Origin: an uncultured bacterium
GTDB lineage: Bacteria > Bacteroidota > Bacteroidia > Bacteroidales > Bacteroidaceae
Direction: 5' to 3'
DNA: 64,000 bases
Assembly: GCA_905214795.1 (NCBI GenBank)
Contig: CAJMNM010000015.1
Location: 1 to 64,000, forward strand
The notes under the pieces were generated by a model. The model ran no database searches, was not told the origin of the DNA, and was given only the letters and a program-made list of their open reading frames with translations. Shown here one piece after another: positions 9,077 to 18,881 of the stretch (positions are counted from its first letter, which is position 1; every line of letters starts with the position of its first letter). The position numbers and the translations under genes were made by a program.

Positions 9077-11611
9077 CTATCCGCATCTTGAAGCGCCACA
9101 GTGTTTGCATATTAGGCAGCCCTCCTGGTAAACCAATGTTTCGTGACCGCAATTCGGACATTTCTGTCCCTTGGCCTCTGTGCCGTCTGTGATATATTTT
9201 TTAAGAGCACGTTCAACACCATTCTTCCATGTATTGATGCTTTCGCTTTCGAGTTGTAATGAGCTGACAAGTTTGATAACATGATCAAGCGGCATACGAT
9301 AACGGAGCACACCGGAAATCAGTTTGGCATAGTTCCAATATTCTTTGTTGAACTTTTCCGATAGACCTTCAACGGTTGTTTTATATCCCTTCTTGTTTTC
9401 AAATTGAAAATCGTAGCGCTTTGTGCCGTCTTCATTTACATTTTTGATGATACGTCCTTTTATAACGCTTTTGGGTAATACGATGCCCTCGTCATCGTCT
9501 TGAAGACCCGTGAAGATTTCATAAGGATGTCCATCCAGAAGACCTACAAAAGCAACCCATTTTTCTTTGTTGTTTTGGAAACGAACAACGTCGCAATCTA
9601 ATACCTGAGGACGTGTTTCTGTGACTTCCGGACGTTTGCAAGGCATTTCTTCTTTTTTGTTCTCTTTTACAGATACCATTACGCCGGAACGTGAACCGTC
9701 ACGATAGATTGTGCATCCTTTGCAGCCGGAACGCCATGCTTCTACATAGAGCTTGTTTACTAACTCCTCATCTACATTATTCGGTAAGTTGACAGTTACG
9801 CTGATAGAATGATCAACCCATTTCTGGATTGCACCTTGCATTCTGACCTTCATTAGCCAGTCAACATCGTTTGCTGTAGCCTTATAATAAGGTGATTTGG
9901 CTACAAGTTCGTTAATTTCTTCTTGTGTATAATTCTTTTGAGTATCGTAACCGTTAATTTTCATCCATGTTAAAAATTTGTGATGGTAAACGATATACTC
10001 TTCAAAAGCGTCTCCTGTTTCGTCGATAAAATCGATGCGGACTTCAGGGTCGTTAGGATTAACTTTTCTGCGGCGTTTATATACTGGTAGGAATACTGGT
10101 TCGATACCTGAAGTTGTTTGTGTCATTAAACTTGTTGTTCCTGTAGGAGCGATAGTCAGACAGGCAATATTGCGTCGTCCAAAAGTTTTCATGTCCTCAT
10201 ATAGTTGGGGATCTGCTTCTTTGATACGAAGAATAAACGGATTGTTTTTCTCGCGTTCTGCATCAAAGATTTCAAAAGCACCACGTTCCTTAGCCATTTG
10301 AACAGAAGAACCGTAAGCTTGCAGAGCCACAGTTTTTTGTACTTCTACAGCAAAGTCTGTAGCTTCTTGAGTGCCATAGCGTAGTCCCATTGCAGCCAAC
10401 ATGTCACCTTCTGCTGTGATACCGACACCCGTACGACGTCCCATACCACTCTTCTTATAAATTTTTTCCCATAAGTGGCGTTCTGCTCCTTTGACTTCTT
10501 CTGATTCTGGATCGGAATCTATTTTTTCTATGATTTGCTCTATCTTTTCCAATTCAAGATCAATGATGTCATCCATCATGCGCATGGCTATTCTCACATG
10601 CTTTCTGAACAAATCGAAATCAAAATAGGCTTCAGGTGTAAAAGGATTGACTACATATGAATATAGATTGATTGCTAACAAACGACAACTGTCATAAGGA
10701 CAAAGTGGAATTTCGCCACACGGATTTGTACTTACAGTGCGAAAACCAAGATCTGCGTAGCAGTCTGGTACAGATTCACGAATAATAGTGTCCCAAAATA
10801 AGACTCCTGGTTCTGCGCTTTTCCATGCATTGTGTACGATTTTTTTCCAAAGATCTTGTGCGTTTATATTTTTAGATACGATGGGATTATTACTGTCAAT
10901 TGGATATTGTTGTCTGTAAGGCTTGTCTTCAATGGCTGCTTCCATAAAAGCATCGTCAATCTTTACAGAAACATTCGCACCGGTTACTTTGCCTTCAGTC
11001 ATTTTGGCATCAATGAATGATTCAGCGTCAGGATGCTTAATGCTTACAGAAAGCATGAGTGCACCGCGTCGGCCATCTTGTGCAACTTCACGTGTAGAGT
11101 TACTGTAACGCTCCATGAACGGAACAAGACCGGTTGATGTCAGTGCTGAGTTCTTGACGGGTGAACCTTTGGGGCGGATATGTGAAAGGTCGTGTCCTAC
11201 GCCACCGCGACGTTTCATCAATTGAACCTGTTCCTCGTCAATACGGATAATACCTCCATAAGAATCTGCGTTGCCGTCTAAGCCAATAACAAAGCAATTG
11301 GATAGTGAAGCTATCTGATTGGTATTGCCAATTCCTGTCATTGGACTTCCGGCAGGGATAATATAACGGAAATGATCCAGCAAGTCAAAAATTTCCTGAG
11401 CTGTAAGAGGATTTTCGTATTTGTTTTCTATGCGCGCAATTTCATTTGCAATGCGCCAATGCATATCTGTCGGGGTCTGTTCGTAGATGTTACCATACGA
11501 ATCTTTCATTGCATACTTGTTGACCCAGACTCTGGCGGCCAATTCGTCACCATTGAAGTATTTAAGCGTTTGCTCAAAAGCTTCATCGTAGCTGTAGACT
11601 TTCCGTTCCAC
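9077..11611 (-). CDS. nrdJ: Adenosylcobalamin-dependent (class II) ribonucleotide reductase
   Basis: The 844-residue enzyme has the class II signature: an N-terminal RNR region with SLSNCFV, the active-site stretch NPCGEIPLCPYDSC, the substrate-loop APTGTTS, and a C-terminal redox/zinc tail CPNCG...CLICKHCG ending SRCG. It reduces ribonucleotides to deoxyribonucleotides with vitamin B12 as radical source, independent of oxygen. A strong Bacteroidales promoter lies at 11693-11724. I saw no cobalamin riboswitch in the 80 bp leader. folB follows with a 3 bp gap. The length is in the usual range for the family with the extra C-terminal domain. Confidence 0.95.
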   Translation of the reverse strand: MERKVYSYDEAFEQTLKYFNGDELAARVWVNKYAMKDSYGNIYEQTPTDMHWRIANEIARIENKYENPLTAQEIFDLLDHFRYIIPAGSPMTGIGNTNQIASLSNCFVIGLDGNADSYGGIIRIDEEQVQLMKRRGGVGHDLSHIRPKGSPVKNSALTSTGLVPFMERYSNSTREVAQDGRRGALMLSVSIKHPDAESFIDAKMTEGKVTGANVSVKIDDAFMEAAIEDKPYRQQYPIDSNNPIVSKNINAQDLWKKIVHNAWKSAEPGVLFWDTIIRESVPDCYADLGFRTVSTNPCGEIPLCPYDSCRLLAINLYSYVVNPFTPEAYFDFDLFRKHVRIAMRMMDDIIDLELEKIEQIIEKIDSDPESEEVKGAERHLWEKIYKKSGMGRRTGVGITAEGDMLAAMGLRYGTQEATDFAVEVQKTVALQAYGSSVQMAKERGAFEIFDAEREKNNPFILRIKEADPQLYEDMKTFGRRNIACLTIAPTGTTSLMTQTTSGIEPVFLPVYKRRRKVNPNDPEVRIDFIDETGDAFEEYIVYHHKFLTWMKINGYDTQKNYTQEEINELVAKSPYYKATANDVDWLMKVRMQGAIQKWVDHSISVTVNLPNNVDEELVNKLYVEAWRSGCKGCTIYRDGSRSGVMVSVKENKKEEMPCKRPEVTETRPQVLDCDVVRFQNNKEKWVAFVGLLDGHPYEIFTGLQDDDEGIVLPKSVIKGRIIKNVNEDGTKRYDFQFENKKGYKTTVEGLSEKFNKEYWNYAKLISGVLRYRMPLDHVIKLVSSLQLESESINTWKNGVERALKKYITDGTEAKGQKCPNCGHETLVYQEGCLICKHCGASRCG

Positions 11612-11692
11612 TTTGTTGATATTTTTAAAAATTTATTACTCTGTTTTCTTAGTAGAATGTAGAAAAGAGAAGTTGTTGTCACAAAGGTTTTG

Positions 11693-11724
11693 CAAAGCTA
11701 GTCATGTTTTTCCTAAAAACCAAA
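11693..11724 (-). promoter_or_regulatory. Bacteroidales promoter for nrdJ
   Basis: On the minus strand TTTG (11721-11724), a 20 bp spacer and TAGCTTTG (11693-11700) match the consensus exactly. The leader is about 75-80 nt. Confidence 0.85.
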
Positions 11725-11941
11725 TATAAATCCATAAAACTTTGTCTAAATAATAAGTTTTCCATTTTTAATATTTAATGCCTTGATAATTAATTTATTA
11801 TATGTTTTGTTTGTCGGGTGAAGTTTTCCAAAAAGAAAATGTGTATTAAAATTGTTTCTTTCTTGATTTTGTCTTTTTGTCAACCGGAAATAATTTAATT
11901 TGTTTTTAAAATAGAATGTTTGAGATAAAAATGAAAGGATT

Positions 11942-11973
11942 CTTGTTGCTCCTTCTGATTTTTGTTATCTTTG
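11942..11973 (+). promoter_or_regulatory. Bacteroidales promoter for the nitroreductase gene
   Basis: CTTG (11942-11945), 20 bp, then TATCTTTG (11966-11973). The -7 box is perfect and the -33 has one mismatch. It overlaps the longest possible ORF start at 11962, so it supports the ATG at 11998. Confidence 0.75.
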
Positions 11974-11997
11974 CTGTATATAAAAAATATAAAGCAG

Positions 11998-12750
11998 ATG
12001 GATTCAATTAAGAATAGAAAAACAATTAGAAAATATGCCGATCGTCCGGTTGACGATGTTTTGTTGAATATGTTGCTGGAGGAAGCTGAGCGTACTCAGA
12101 CAATGGGTAATTTGCAACTGTATAGTGTTGTGGTGACACGTAGCCAGGAAATGAAACAGAAGTTGGCTCCGGCACATTTTAATCAACCCATGGTGACAAA
12201 TGCTCCGGTTGTATTAACCGTATGTGCAGATTTTAATCGTACCGTAAAATGGTGCGAAGCACGTAATGCTGTTCCCGGTTATGATAATTTTCTTTCATTC
12301 ATCAATGCAGCGTCTGACGCGTTGTTATATACGCAGACATTTTGTAATCTGGCAGAAGAGGCCGGACTTGGAGTGTGCTATCTTGGTACGACTGTATATA
12401 TGCCACAAACAATTATAGAAGTCCTCCAACTTCCTCAGTTGGTTATGCCTATAGCAACCCTTACAGTTGGCTATCCGGATGAAGATCCGAAGCAGACAGA
12501 CCGTTTGCCGTTACAGTCTTTGATTCACCAAGAAACTTATCAAAATTATACATCTGCGGATATTGATCAGTATTATGGAACGAAGGAACAGCTTCCGGAG
12601 AATAAACATTTTGTAGAGCTGAATAAAAAAGAAACTTTGGCTCAAATATTTACAGATATCCGTTATACCAAAAAGGATAATGAAGCGATGAGTGAGGGCT
12701 TTTTGCTCGCTTTGAAGCGTCAGGGCTTTTTAAAACAAGCGGATAATTAG
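11998..12750 (+). CDS. Nitroreductase-family NAD(P)H:FMN oxidoreductase
   Basis: From ATG 11998 the product has 250 residues: SIKNRKTIRKYADRPVDD is the typical nitroreductase N-terminus with the FMN phosphate-binding Arg residues, and GLGVCYLGT and MPIATLTVGYPDEDP fit the FMN-binding core. The family reduces nitro groups, quinones or flavins; the natural substrate cannot be told. An in-frame start at 11962 would lie inside the promoter, so I use 11998. It is monocistronic, divergent from nrdJ and closed by the hairpin at 12921. Confidence 0.88.
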   Translation: MDSIKNRKTIRKYADRPVDDVLLNMLLEEAERTQTMGNLQLYSVVVTRSQEMKQKLAPAHFNQPMVTNAPVVLTVCADFNRTVKWCEARNAVPGYDNFLSFINAASDALLYTQTFCNLAEEAGLGVCYLGTTVYMPQTIIEVLQLPQLVMPIATLTVGYPDEDPKQTDRLPLQSLIHQETYQNYTSADIDQYYGTKEQLPENKHFVELNKKETLAQIFTDIRYTKKDNEAMSEGFLLALKRQGFLKQADN

Positions 12751-12920
12751 TAAGAGGCAGTGAGGTAAAAGAATATGAATGTATATTTTTATTACCGCTA
12801 GGTGTGATACTTATAATAAGTGCCTGCTGTTTTTATTTCCAGTTATCGTATACAAGCTGTTCTTATGGTAGACATTAAAGATAGTGAGTGATGAGTTACA
12901 CAATATAAATAGAGATATAT

Positions 12921-12956
12921 AAGAATGGCGTTTTGGAATCCCAAAACGCCATTCTT
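12921..12956. terminator. Bidirectional terminator between nitroreductase and dnaA
   Basis: AAGAATGGCGTTTTGG (12921-12936) pairs perfectly with CCAAAACGCCATTCTT (12941-12956) across a 4-base loop. It lies between two converging genes. Confidence 0.85.
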
Positions 12957-12982
12957 ATTTGAGTATGATTTTATAATACTAT

Positions 12983-14395
12983 TTATCTTTTTGCATTTCT
13001 GATTAAAGTTTCAATTTCATCAACTTTACTTTTGAACGCTTTGTCCACTTTAATTCTTCCTTCAACCAGATTGCAAGAATGAAGGACTGTGGCATGATTA
13101 CGTTTGCCAATAAGCGCGCCAATACGGGCAGAAGATAGTTCTGTGTATTTCTGTGCCAGAAACATTGCTATTTGACGAACTTGCACAATGGCTTGTTTTC
13201 TACTTTTAGTAAATATGTCTTCTTGTTTAACCTTGAAATAAGAACATACATTCTCTAAAATCAAATCAACAGTGATAGGCTTATTTTCGACTTTTACGGC
13301 TCTTCTTACGATTTGTTCAGCTAAAGGCATATCCACATCACGGTTGTAGACTACGGAATAAGCCATTAATGAATTGACAATACCTTCCAGTTCACGTACA
13401 CTGTTATCAACATTCTTTGATACAAAGTTAATCACTTCATCAGGGATTTTCAATCCGTCATGCCTGATTTTGTTTTTCAGAATGTCTCTTCGTAATTGTT
13501 CGTTTGGCTTTTCCAATTCAGCTAACAGTCCCCATTTGAAACGTGTAAGCAGACGATCTTCCATTCCTTGCAGTGCTGTGGGCGGACGGTCTGATGTCAG
13601 AATGAGTTGTTTGCCACTCTGGTGAAGATGATTGAAGATATGGAAGAATGTGTTTTGCGTCTTTGTTAGACTCGCAAATTCCTGAATATCATCAATGATC
13701 AGCACATCAATACTTTGATACCACGTAATAAAATCATTTACAGTATTGTGGCGTACAGAGTCTGTATATTGAACCTGAAATAAGTGTGCTGAAACGTAGA
13801 GAACACGTTTTTGAGGGTACAATTCTTTTATACGCGTACCTATGGCGTTAACAAGATGAGTCTTGCCAACACCGGAAGCACCGTAGATGAACAGTGGGTT
13901 GAAGGTAGTTTGTTTTGGATGTTCTGCAATAGCCTGACCCACAGAGCGTGGTAATTTATTGCTTAAGCCTTCAATAAAGTTCTCAAAGTTATAGTTCGGG
14001 TTTAACTGTGAATCCAAATCTTGAGGCATGGTAGCCTGCAAGGGTTGAGGCGATTTGTTAAGTTCCCGTCCTGAATCCTTTGGAATATTGACTGATGTCG
14101 GTCTGGTTGTTCCTTCCACATCGACTGTCAGGTTGTTGGTCTTGTCGGCTTCAATACGATACATAAGCCTAGTGCCTGCGCCGTATACTCTGTTGAGTAC
14201 CATGCGCAGTAAACCTACATAATGTTCTTCCAGAAATTCATAAAAGTACTGACTTGGAACTTGAATTGTCAGTGTATGATCCTGGAATGACAGACATCGT
14301 ATAGGCTCGAACCAAGTCTTAAATAGCTGCTCTGTAACGTTGTTTCGTATGATAGATAAACATTGTTCCCATTGCAGTCTTGATGAACCTTTCAT
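12983..14395 (-). CDS. dnaA: Chromosomal replication initiator DnaA
   Basis: The 470-residue protein has the DnaA layout: N-terminal domain I (QWEQCLSIIRNNV), a variable linker (about 95-150), an AAA+ core with Walker A GASGVGKTH and Walker B LIIDDIQEF, and a C-terminal DNA-binding domain with the signature ARIGALIGKRNHATVLHSC. It opens the origin by binding DnaA boxes with ATP. It is transcribed alone from the promoter at 14444-14475. I see no cluster of DnaA boxes in the flanking regions and no dnaN next door, so the origin is not evidently here. Confidence 0.97.
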   Translation of the reverse strand: MKGSSRLQWEQCLSIIRNNVTEQLFKTWFEPIRCLSFQDHTLTIQVPSQYFYEFLEEHYVGLLRMVLNRVYGAGTRLMYRIEADKTNNLTVDVEGTTRPTSVNIPKDSGRELNKSPQPLQATMPQDLDSQLNPNYNFENFIEGLSNKLPRSVGQAIAEHPKQTTFNPLFIYGASGVGKTHLVNAIGTRIKELYPQKRVLYVSAHLFQVQYTDSVRHNTVNDFITWYQSIDVLIIDDIQEFASLTKTQNTFFHIFNHLHQSGKQLILTSDRPPTALQGMEDRLLTRFKWGLLAELEKPNEQLRRDILKNKIRHDGLKIPDEVINFVSKNVDNSVRELEGIVNSLMAYSVVYNRDVDMPLAEQIVRRAVKVENKPITVDLILENVCSYFKVKQEDIFTKSRKQAIVQVRQIAMFLAQKYTELSSARIGALIGKRNHATVLHSCNLVEGRIKVDKAFKSKVDEIETLIRNAKR

Positions 14396-14443
14396 TGGTA
14401 AGTTTCCTTTGTGATTAAAAACTGTTCTCTACTTCTACATGTG

Positions 14444-14475
14444 CAAAGTTCGTAATATTCGCTGATAAAACCAAA
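14444..14475 (-). promoter_or_regulatory. Bacteroidales promoter for dnaA
   Basis: On the minus strand TTTG (14472-14475), a 20 bp spacer, then GAACTTTG (14444-14451), one mismatch from TAnnTTTG. The leader is about 45 nt. Confidence 0.7.
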
Positions 14476-14640
14476 CTCCGGATTCTCCTTATATTATGGA
14501 TTTAAGACTTAATTTGCTTTCCATCAGCAAAATATGGTGTTTGTGTATTTGAAACATTAATTACGCTGTTGCATTTGTGCATGTGCTTGTTTTAGAGGTG
14601 TTTACTTGATGCTTCAATAGGTGTTGTCTTATTTTTGAAA

Positions 14641-14720
14641 TACCGGAAATCCTTTTGTTAATCTCCTATAAACAAGCCTTTGGCGAAACCTGTTTATAAA
14701 GAAGGAAAAGATTTCCGGTA
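14641..14720 (-). terminator. Long inverted repeat downstream of the MCE gene
   Basis: Outer arms TACCGGAAATC (14641-14651) and GATTTCCGGTA (14710-14720) enclose an inner stem ATAAACA.../TGTTTAT (about 14669-14698). It starts 28 bp past the MCE gene stop and is probably its terminator. The rest of 14396-14747 holds only the dnaA promoter. Confidence 0.6.
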
Positions 14721-14747
14721 TTTAGAATGAGTCTGAATAAGTTATTT

Positions 14748-15635
14748 CTATTTTCGTCCGAAGACAGAAAAATGAACATAGCGTTTTGGATTTTCTTTCA
14801 AATCGATAAGCAGATTGTTGGCGCTGCCAATCGTCTGATTAATGGAATAATACATTGTCGTATCATTCAGAAGTAATCCAAGGCTGTTATCTTTACGGTT
14901 TAATTTTGCGGTCATGAGTTGAAGATAATTCAGTGTAGAGTCTGCTTTAGCAATAGGGCTCTTTAAATCCAGTGTATTTAAATTATCAGTCAACGTAATG
15001 ACATTGTCTCCGATTCTGTTGATCTTACCGGTCATCACAGGAACATCCTTTTGAAGAAGTCTTTTTAACTCAGCACTGCTCGTGTTCAAGTTTGCTGTAA
15101 TGTTTTTTGTGTCTTCAAGTATTCCTGGAATATTGGGGTCCGATGTCAATGTATTCAGGTTATTAAGTAAAGTATCTACTTTTCCCATGATGCCCTCTAT
15201 TTTGGGAACCAGTGTCTCTGCTTTTTCCATCAAACCGTTGCTGTCATTTCCTTTAATGGTGTCACCGGGTTGGTAGTATTCAGTTGTATTGGCTGCCAGA
15301 TTCAGGTGTAGTGTGCATCCGCCAAGCATTTCCGTCACCAGATTGGCTGAAGTTCCTTTTCCGATACGGAGCTGTTCGTCAGCGTCAATGACTACAAGCA
15401 CATTACCGGGGTTTGTGTAATCGTATATAATCTCTCTTACAATACCGATGTTATAACCATTGGCATATACCGGACTGGATTGGGTCAATCCTTTTGCGTC
15501 AGAGAATGAGATATAGTAAGAATTGGTTGATTTAAAAAGATTGATTCCTTTAAGGAAATTAAGTCCCAAAAACAGTACTGCAATAGCAATGATTCCGGTC
15601 AGTCCTATTTTGACTTCTTTTGTAAAATATTTCAT
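14748..15635 (-). CDS. MCE-domain lipid transport protein (MlaD-like)
   Basis: The 295-residue protein has one N-terminal membrane helix (about 12-28, TGIIAIAVLFLGLNFLKG) and then an MCE domain (about 38-115, with SYYISFSDAKGLTQSSPVYANGYNIG). A long predicted helical region follows with repeated L..N...L patterns. MlaD-type proteins are inner-membrane-anchored rings that move phospholipids between membranes. The partner ATPase and permease are not in this window. It lies 11 bp after the amidase gene and is probably co-transcribed with it. Confidence 0.88.
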   Translation of the reverse strand: MKYFTKEVKIGLTGIIAIAVLFLGLNFLKGINLFKSTNSYYISFSDAKGLTQSSPVYANGYNIGIVREIIYDYTNPGNVLVVIDADEQLRIGKGTSANLVTEMLGGCTLHLNLAANTTEYYQPGDTIKGNDSNGLMEKAETLVPKIEGIMGKVDTLLNNLNTLTSDPNIPGILEDTKNITANLNTSSAELKRLLQKDVPVMTGKINRIGDNVITLTDNLNTLDLKSPIAKADSTLNYLQLMTAKLNRKDNSLGLLLNDTTMYYSINQTIGSANNLLIDLKENPKRYVHFSVFGRK

Positions 15636-15646
15636 AGGTAGTATAG

Positions 15647-16918
15647 TTATTTGTTTTTGTTTGCTATATTAATGGCTTCTTTTAATTCTATCTTGATTCC
15701 ACCCAAGAATGCGACGATGAAAGCATCGCCGAATTTATCTTTGATTTTGTTTTTTATTTTTTTTGCTTCCTGATAGTCTGTTGTTTCTCCGTAGGTATAT
15801 TTATAAATGTTGTCTTCTTTATAATAATCTACCGGAGAGAGGCCTTTTAACTGTGAACTTCCACTATGTAGCTGTCTGCTGCTTGTGAGCAATTGTATCT
15901 TAAATACAGGTTGGGATGTATTGGTCTTCGTTGCTGATTCAGATGATTGAATTACAGGGGTGGTAGTTTTCTCTTCCCGAACCAAGGTCGCTATATCAGA
16001 TATATTATTTGAGTCTGATTTTTTAACCGTTGATGTATCAGTAGTAATAGCTTGTGCTTCAGGTACTACTGTGGCTTTTGGGGGGCGTTTCGAACTCTCA
16101 TTCTCGTGTGCGGATTTTGTCTTGCCGTCCTGTGCCTTATAATAAGAAACGAAAGCGTTGAATATGCTTTGACTGAGTTTGGAGATTCCATTCTGTGAAT
16201 TAAGGAACGCTTCTTCATCATGAGTAGATATATAACCAAGCTCAACTAATACACTTGGCATGCTGGTTTGTCTCAATACAAGGAAACCTGCTTGATGTAC
16301 GCCTTTGTCCTGACGTCCTGCTGTTGTTCGGAATTCTTTCTGTATCTCTTTGGCCAGATCAACACTTTGAGCCATGTATTTATCTTGCATGAACTCAAAA
16401 ATAATATAGCTTTCAGCTGAATTCGGATCAAAGCCTTCGTATCGTTGTTTGTAGTCATTTTCAATGAGGATAACGGAGTTCTCTCGCTTGGCTACTTCAA
16501 GATTGGCGTCGGCTCTTGCCATACCTAAGGTATAGGTTTCCGCGCCACGGGCGATTTTCCGTCCAGGCATGGCATTGGTATGAATGGAAATAAAAAGATC
16601 GGCATTTGCTTTGTTGGCAATGTCTGCCCGTTTATCCAATGGAACAAATATGTCGGATTTACGTGTATATATGACTTTTACATCCGGACAATTTTGTTCA
16701 ACCAGCTGGCCGAATTTCTTGGCGACAGATAAATTGATGTTTTTTTCTCTGGAAAAACGTCCTATGGCTCCGGGGTCTTTTCCGCCATGGCCTGCGTCAA
16801 TGACTAAAACAAATTTATTATTGTTTACAGAGGCGGTCAAGGCTAAAACTTCTGTTCTCTGGCCGGAAAACAGAAAAAGTAGTGTGAACGCCGTAGCAAT
16901 GATGATATTTCTTTTCAT
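15647..16918 (-). CDS. N-acetylmuramoyl-L-alanine amidase (Amidase_3) with SPOR-like C-terminus
   Basis: The 423-residue exported protein has a signal peptide (about 1-26) and an Amidase_3 domain with zinc ligands in VIDAGHGGKDPGAIG, the His in SIHTNAM, and the Glu in LVELGYIS. A Ser/Thr-rich linker (about 250-320) leads to a C-terminal SPOR-like domain (about 330-410: FKIQLLTSS, then YKYTYGETTDYQEA). It cuts the amide between MurNAc and the stem peptide, typically in cell separation; SPOR domains bind denuded septal glycan. A perfect -7 box TATATTTG (16936-16943, minus) lies 18 bp upstream. The MlaD-like gene follows in the same operon. Confidence 0.93.
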   Translation of the reverse strand: MKRNIIIATAFTLLFLFSGQRTEVLALTASVNNNKFVLVIDAGHGGKDPGAIGRFSREKNINLSVAKKFGQLVEQNCPDVKVIYTRKSDIFVPLDKRADIANKANADLFISIHTNAMPGRKIARGAETYTLGMARADANLEVAKRENSVILIENDYKQRYEGFDPNSAESYIIFEFMQDKYMAQSVDLAKEIQKEFRTTAGRQDKGVHQAGFLVLRQTSMPSVLVELGYISTHDEEAFLNSQNGISKLSQSIFNAFVSYYKAQDGKTKSAHENESSKRPPKATVVPEAQAITTDTSTVKKSDSNNISDIATLVREEKTTTPVIQSSESATKTNTSQPVFKIQLLTSSRQLHSGSSQLKGLSPVDYYKEDNIYKYTYGETTDYQEAKKIKNKIKDKFGDAFIVAFLGGIKIELKEAINIANKNK

Positions 16919-17148
16919 AAGTTTCTTATTCCATGCAAATATAATGGATTTTTTCTTATAAAAAGGGTTATTTATGCTTTGTTAATACAGATAACCCATA
17001 GCTTTTTATTTATAAAGACATATTTACAGCTTGCTGAAGTGTATTGTATATTTAATGGTGGGATGGGGAAAAATATGATTTGATGAATGTATGGCATACG
17101 CTTGTATTGCAGCTGTGCGGATTATAAATTCAGAACATACATAACAAT

Positions 17149-17202
17149 ACCGCCCTGTTTCGCGGAGGCATTGTGTCTTATATCCGACGAAACGGGGCGG
17201 TT
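17149..17202. repeat. GC-rich inverted repeat in the amidase/M56 gap
   Basis: ACCGCCCTGTTTCG (17149-17162) pairs with CGAAACGGGGCGGTT (17188-17202) with one mismatch. The 357 bp gap 16919-17275 has no gene. The hairpin lies 74 bp past the M56 gene stop and could be its terminator, although it lacks a clear T run. Confidence 0.5.
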
Positions 17203-17275
17203 AAGAATTAACTCAGACAGGACTGATTGTTTTATCAGTACAAACGTCTGTTTACATACAGGCAGACCGAACGGT

Positions 17276-18844
17276 CTATTGTAACATGAATGTTATCGGC
17301 AGAGTGATGCTGGTGGCAACCGCTTTTCCATCCTTCATTGCCGGTTGCCATTGTGGCATTCCGGATATTATCCGTTCGGATTCTCCGGCCAGCTGTTGAA
17401 ACATTTCTACAGGAGCGGTACCGTTTGTTGTTTTAGCCTCGCTTGATTCTGAGAAAATCTCAACGCTGCATACGTTTCCTTCTGCATCTATTACTACATG
17501 GCAAAGCATGCGTCCGGTTACGCCGTTTTCCAGACACTTGGCGGGATATTGCATTTTTTGCGCCACATAGGCTGCCAGGGCGGCATCGCCGCCCGGAAAC
17601 GAAGGCTTGACATCTGTTACGGTGTATATTTGATCCTTATTGGGATATTCCTTCTTCCATCTCCAAAAGAAATGCGCCGTATATTCTTGTTCCTTGGGTT
17701 CAGTATTCTCTTTCGTCAGGTCTTGTTCCGGCTGGCGGGATTCCGTCCTGAGGGCAGATGGGGTTTTTGAAGCCAAATTGTTTTGCTCTGCCGAATGCTC
17801 CTCGGTTAGATTCTGTTTTTCAATTTTTAAATGTTCCGTGTTCACTTTTTCTGTTATCGCAACTTTAGAAGCTGCGGATAAATTTGTAACTTTGACCGCA
17901 GATAGTTGTTCCAACCGGCAGTCGGCTCCGTTTGCAGATTCCGGACGGGCAAATGCCACAGCCGCAAATGCTCCAAGGGGTAGCAGATACATATACTTCA
18001 CTGCGGCCCATTTTTTTGATTTTTTGTCGCACATCATAGTAATACGTTTTTTAAGTGTACTTTGATTCAGACCGTTGGCAAAAGAGTGCAGTCGGCTGCC
18101 AACGGCCTTTTTTATCAGATATAATTGATAGTTTTTTGCTTTAATTCCATGGTTGAGTACGTAGCCGTCAGCCTGATATTCGTGAATGCAGTGTAAGTCT
18201 TTTTCTATCATCCAGATAATAGGGTTGAACCATAATATGGTTTCTGCAATCAGAATCAGCAGTGTATCGTAAGAGTGCCCATATATTACGTGAGCTTTTT
18301 CGTGCATGAGAATGGCTTTTCCGCCATCGCTGTTAAGGTCTTCTTCACTGATTGCTATACTGTGCATCCAGCTGCACGGTGGTATGGAACGTGCATGACA
18401 ATAGAGTGTAATGCCGTCGGTAAGGTTTTCTTGCCACAGACATCCGCGTAACATGGTATGGCGCATGCGGATGAACTGGCAGATACGGACAAATACAGAC
18501 ACCGTCAGTCCGGTGAAATAAATACATGCGCATACCAGAATCCAGAAAGGAGTGTTTGTATCATTCGTAATGACGATTTCAGGCATGAGAATTTCGGACG
18601 GTTCCGGGGTGGTTACCGAACCGACATAGTTTGCTTCTGCTGTATGCAGTGAATCCCACATTCCATCAAACCATTTTTCTTGTGAGAGCGGAAAAAGAAA
18701 TGAAACGATAATGAGAGCAAGCAAGAATATACGGTTCTGTTGGTGCCATTGTTCATTACGTAATAAAATGGTATAAGGAAAATAAAGTAATGCAAGGCAT
18801 AAAGCCGATTTAATAAGATAAATCAAAAAGATTCCCATACTCAC
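17276..18844 (-). CDS. M56 (BlaR1/MecR1-type) sensor peptidase with TonB-like C-terminal domain
   Basis: The 522-residue protein has about four membrane helices (near residues 5-27, 38-53, 101-122 and 279-297) and a cytoplasmic-facing zinc peptidase motif HEKAH (181-185) with HEYQAD downstream as a likely third-ligand region. After a charged linker rich in Glu/Thr, the last 110 residues form a TonB C-terminal fold (SFPGGDAALAAYVAQ...YPAKCLENGVTGRMLC). In BlaR1/MecR1 the peptidase signals by causing cleavage of the BlaI/MecI repressor; the gene sits 37 bp after a blaI-type gene, so they form a sensor/repressor pair. The TonB-like domain replaces the penicillin-binding sensor, so the signal is not a beta-lactam by any evidence here. 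Confidence 0.88.
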   Translation of the reverse strand: MSMGIFLIYLIKSALCLALLYFPYTILLRNEQWHQQNRIFLLALIIVSFLFPLSQEKWFDGMWDSLHTAEANYVGSVTTPEPSEILMPEIVITNDTNTPFWILVCACIYFTGLTVSVFVRICQFIRMRHTMLRGCLWQENLTDGITLYCHARSIPPCSWMHSIAISEEDLNSDGGKAILMHEKAHVIYGHSYDTLLILIAETILWFNPIIWMIEKDLHCIHEYQADGYVLNHGIKAKNYQLYLIKKAVGSRLHSFANGLNQSTLKKRITMMCDKKSKKWAAVKYMYLLPLGAFAAVAFARPESANGADCRLEQLSAVKVTNLSAASKVAITEKVNTEHLKIEKQNLTEEHSAEQNNLASKTPSALRTESRQPEQDLTKENTEPKEQEYTAHFFWRWKKEYPNKDQIYTVTDVKPSFPGGDAALAAYVAQKMQYPAKCLENGVTGRMLCHVVIDAEGNVCSVEIFSESSEAKTTNGTAPVEMFQQLAGESERIISGMPQWQPAMKDGKAVATSITLPITFMLQ

Positions 18845-18881
18845 GTTTTCAAATCAATTCGTCAATTAAATATTATGCATG

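Noticed and set aside
11612..11997. Cobalamin riboswitch in front of the B12-dependent reductase
   Set aside because: No B12-box-like sequence in the leader; the promoter leaves only about 80 nt before the start codon.
14396..14747. Possible replication origin next to dnaA
   Set aside because: No cluster of TTATCCACA-type boxes was seen; only a promoter and a terminator-like hairpin.
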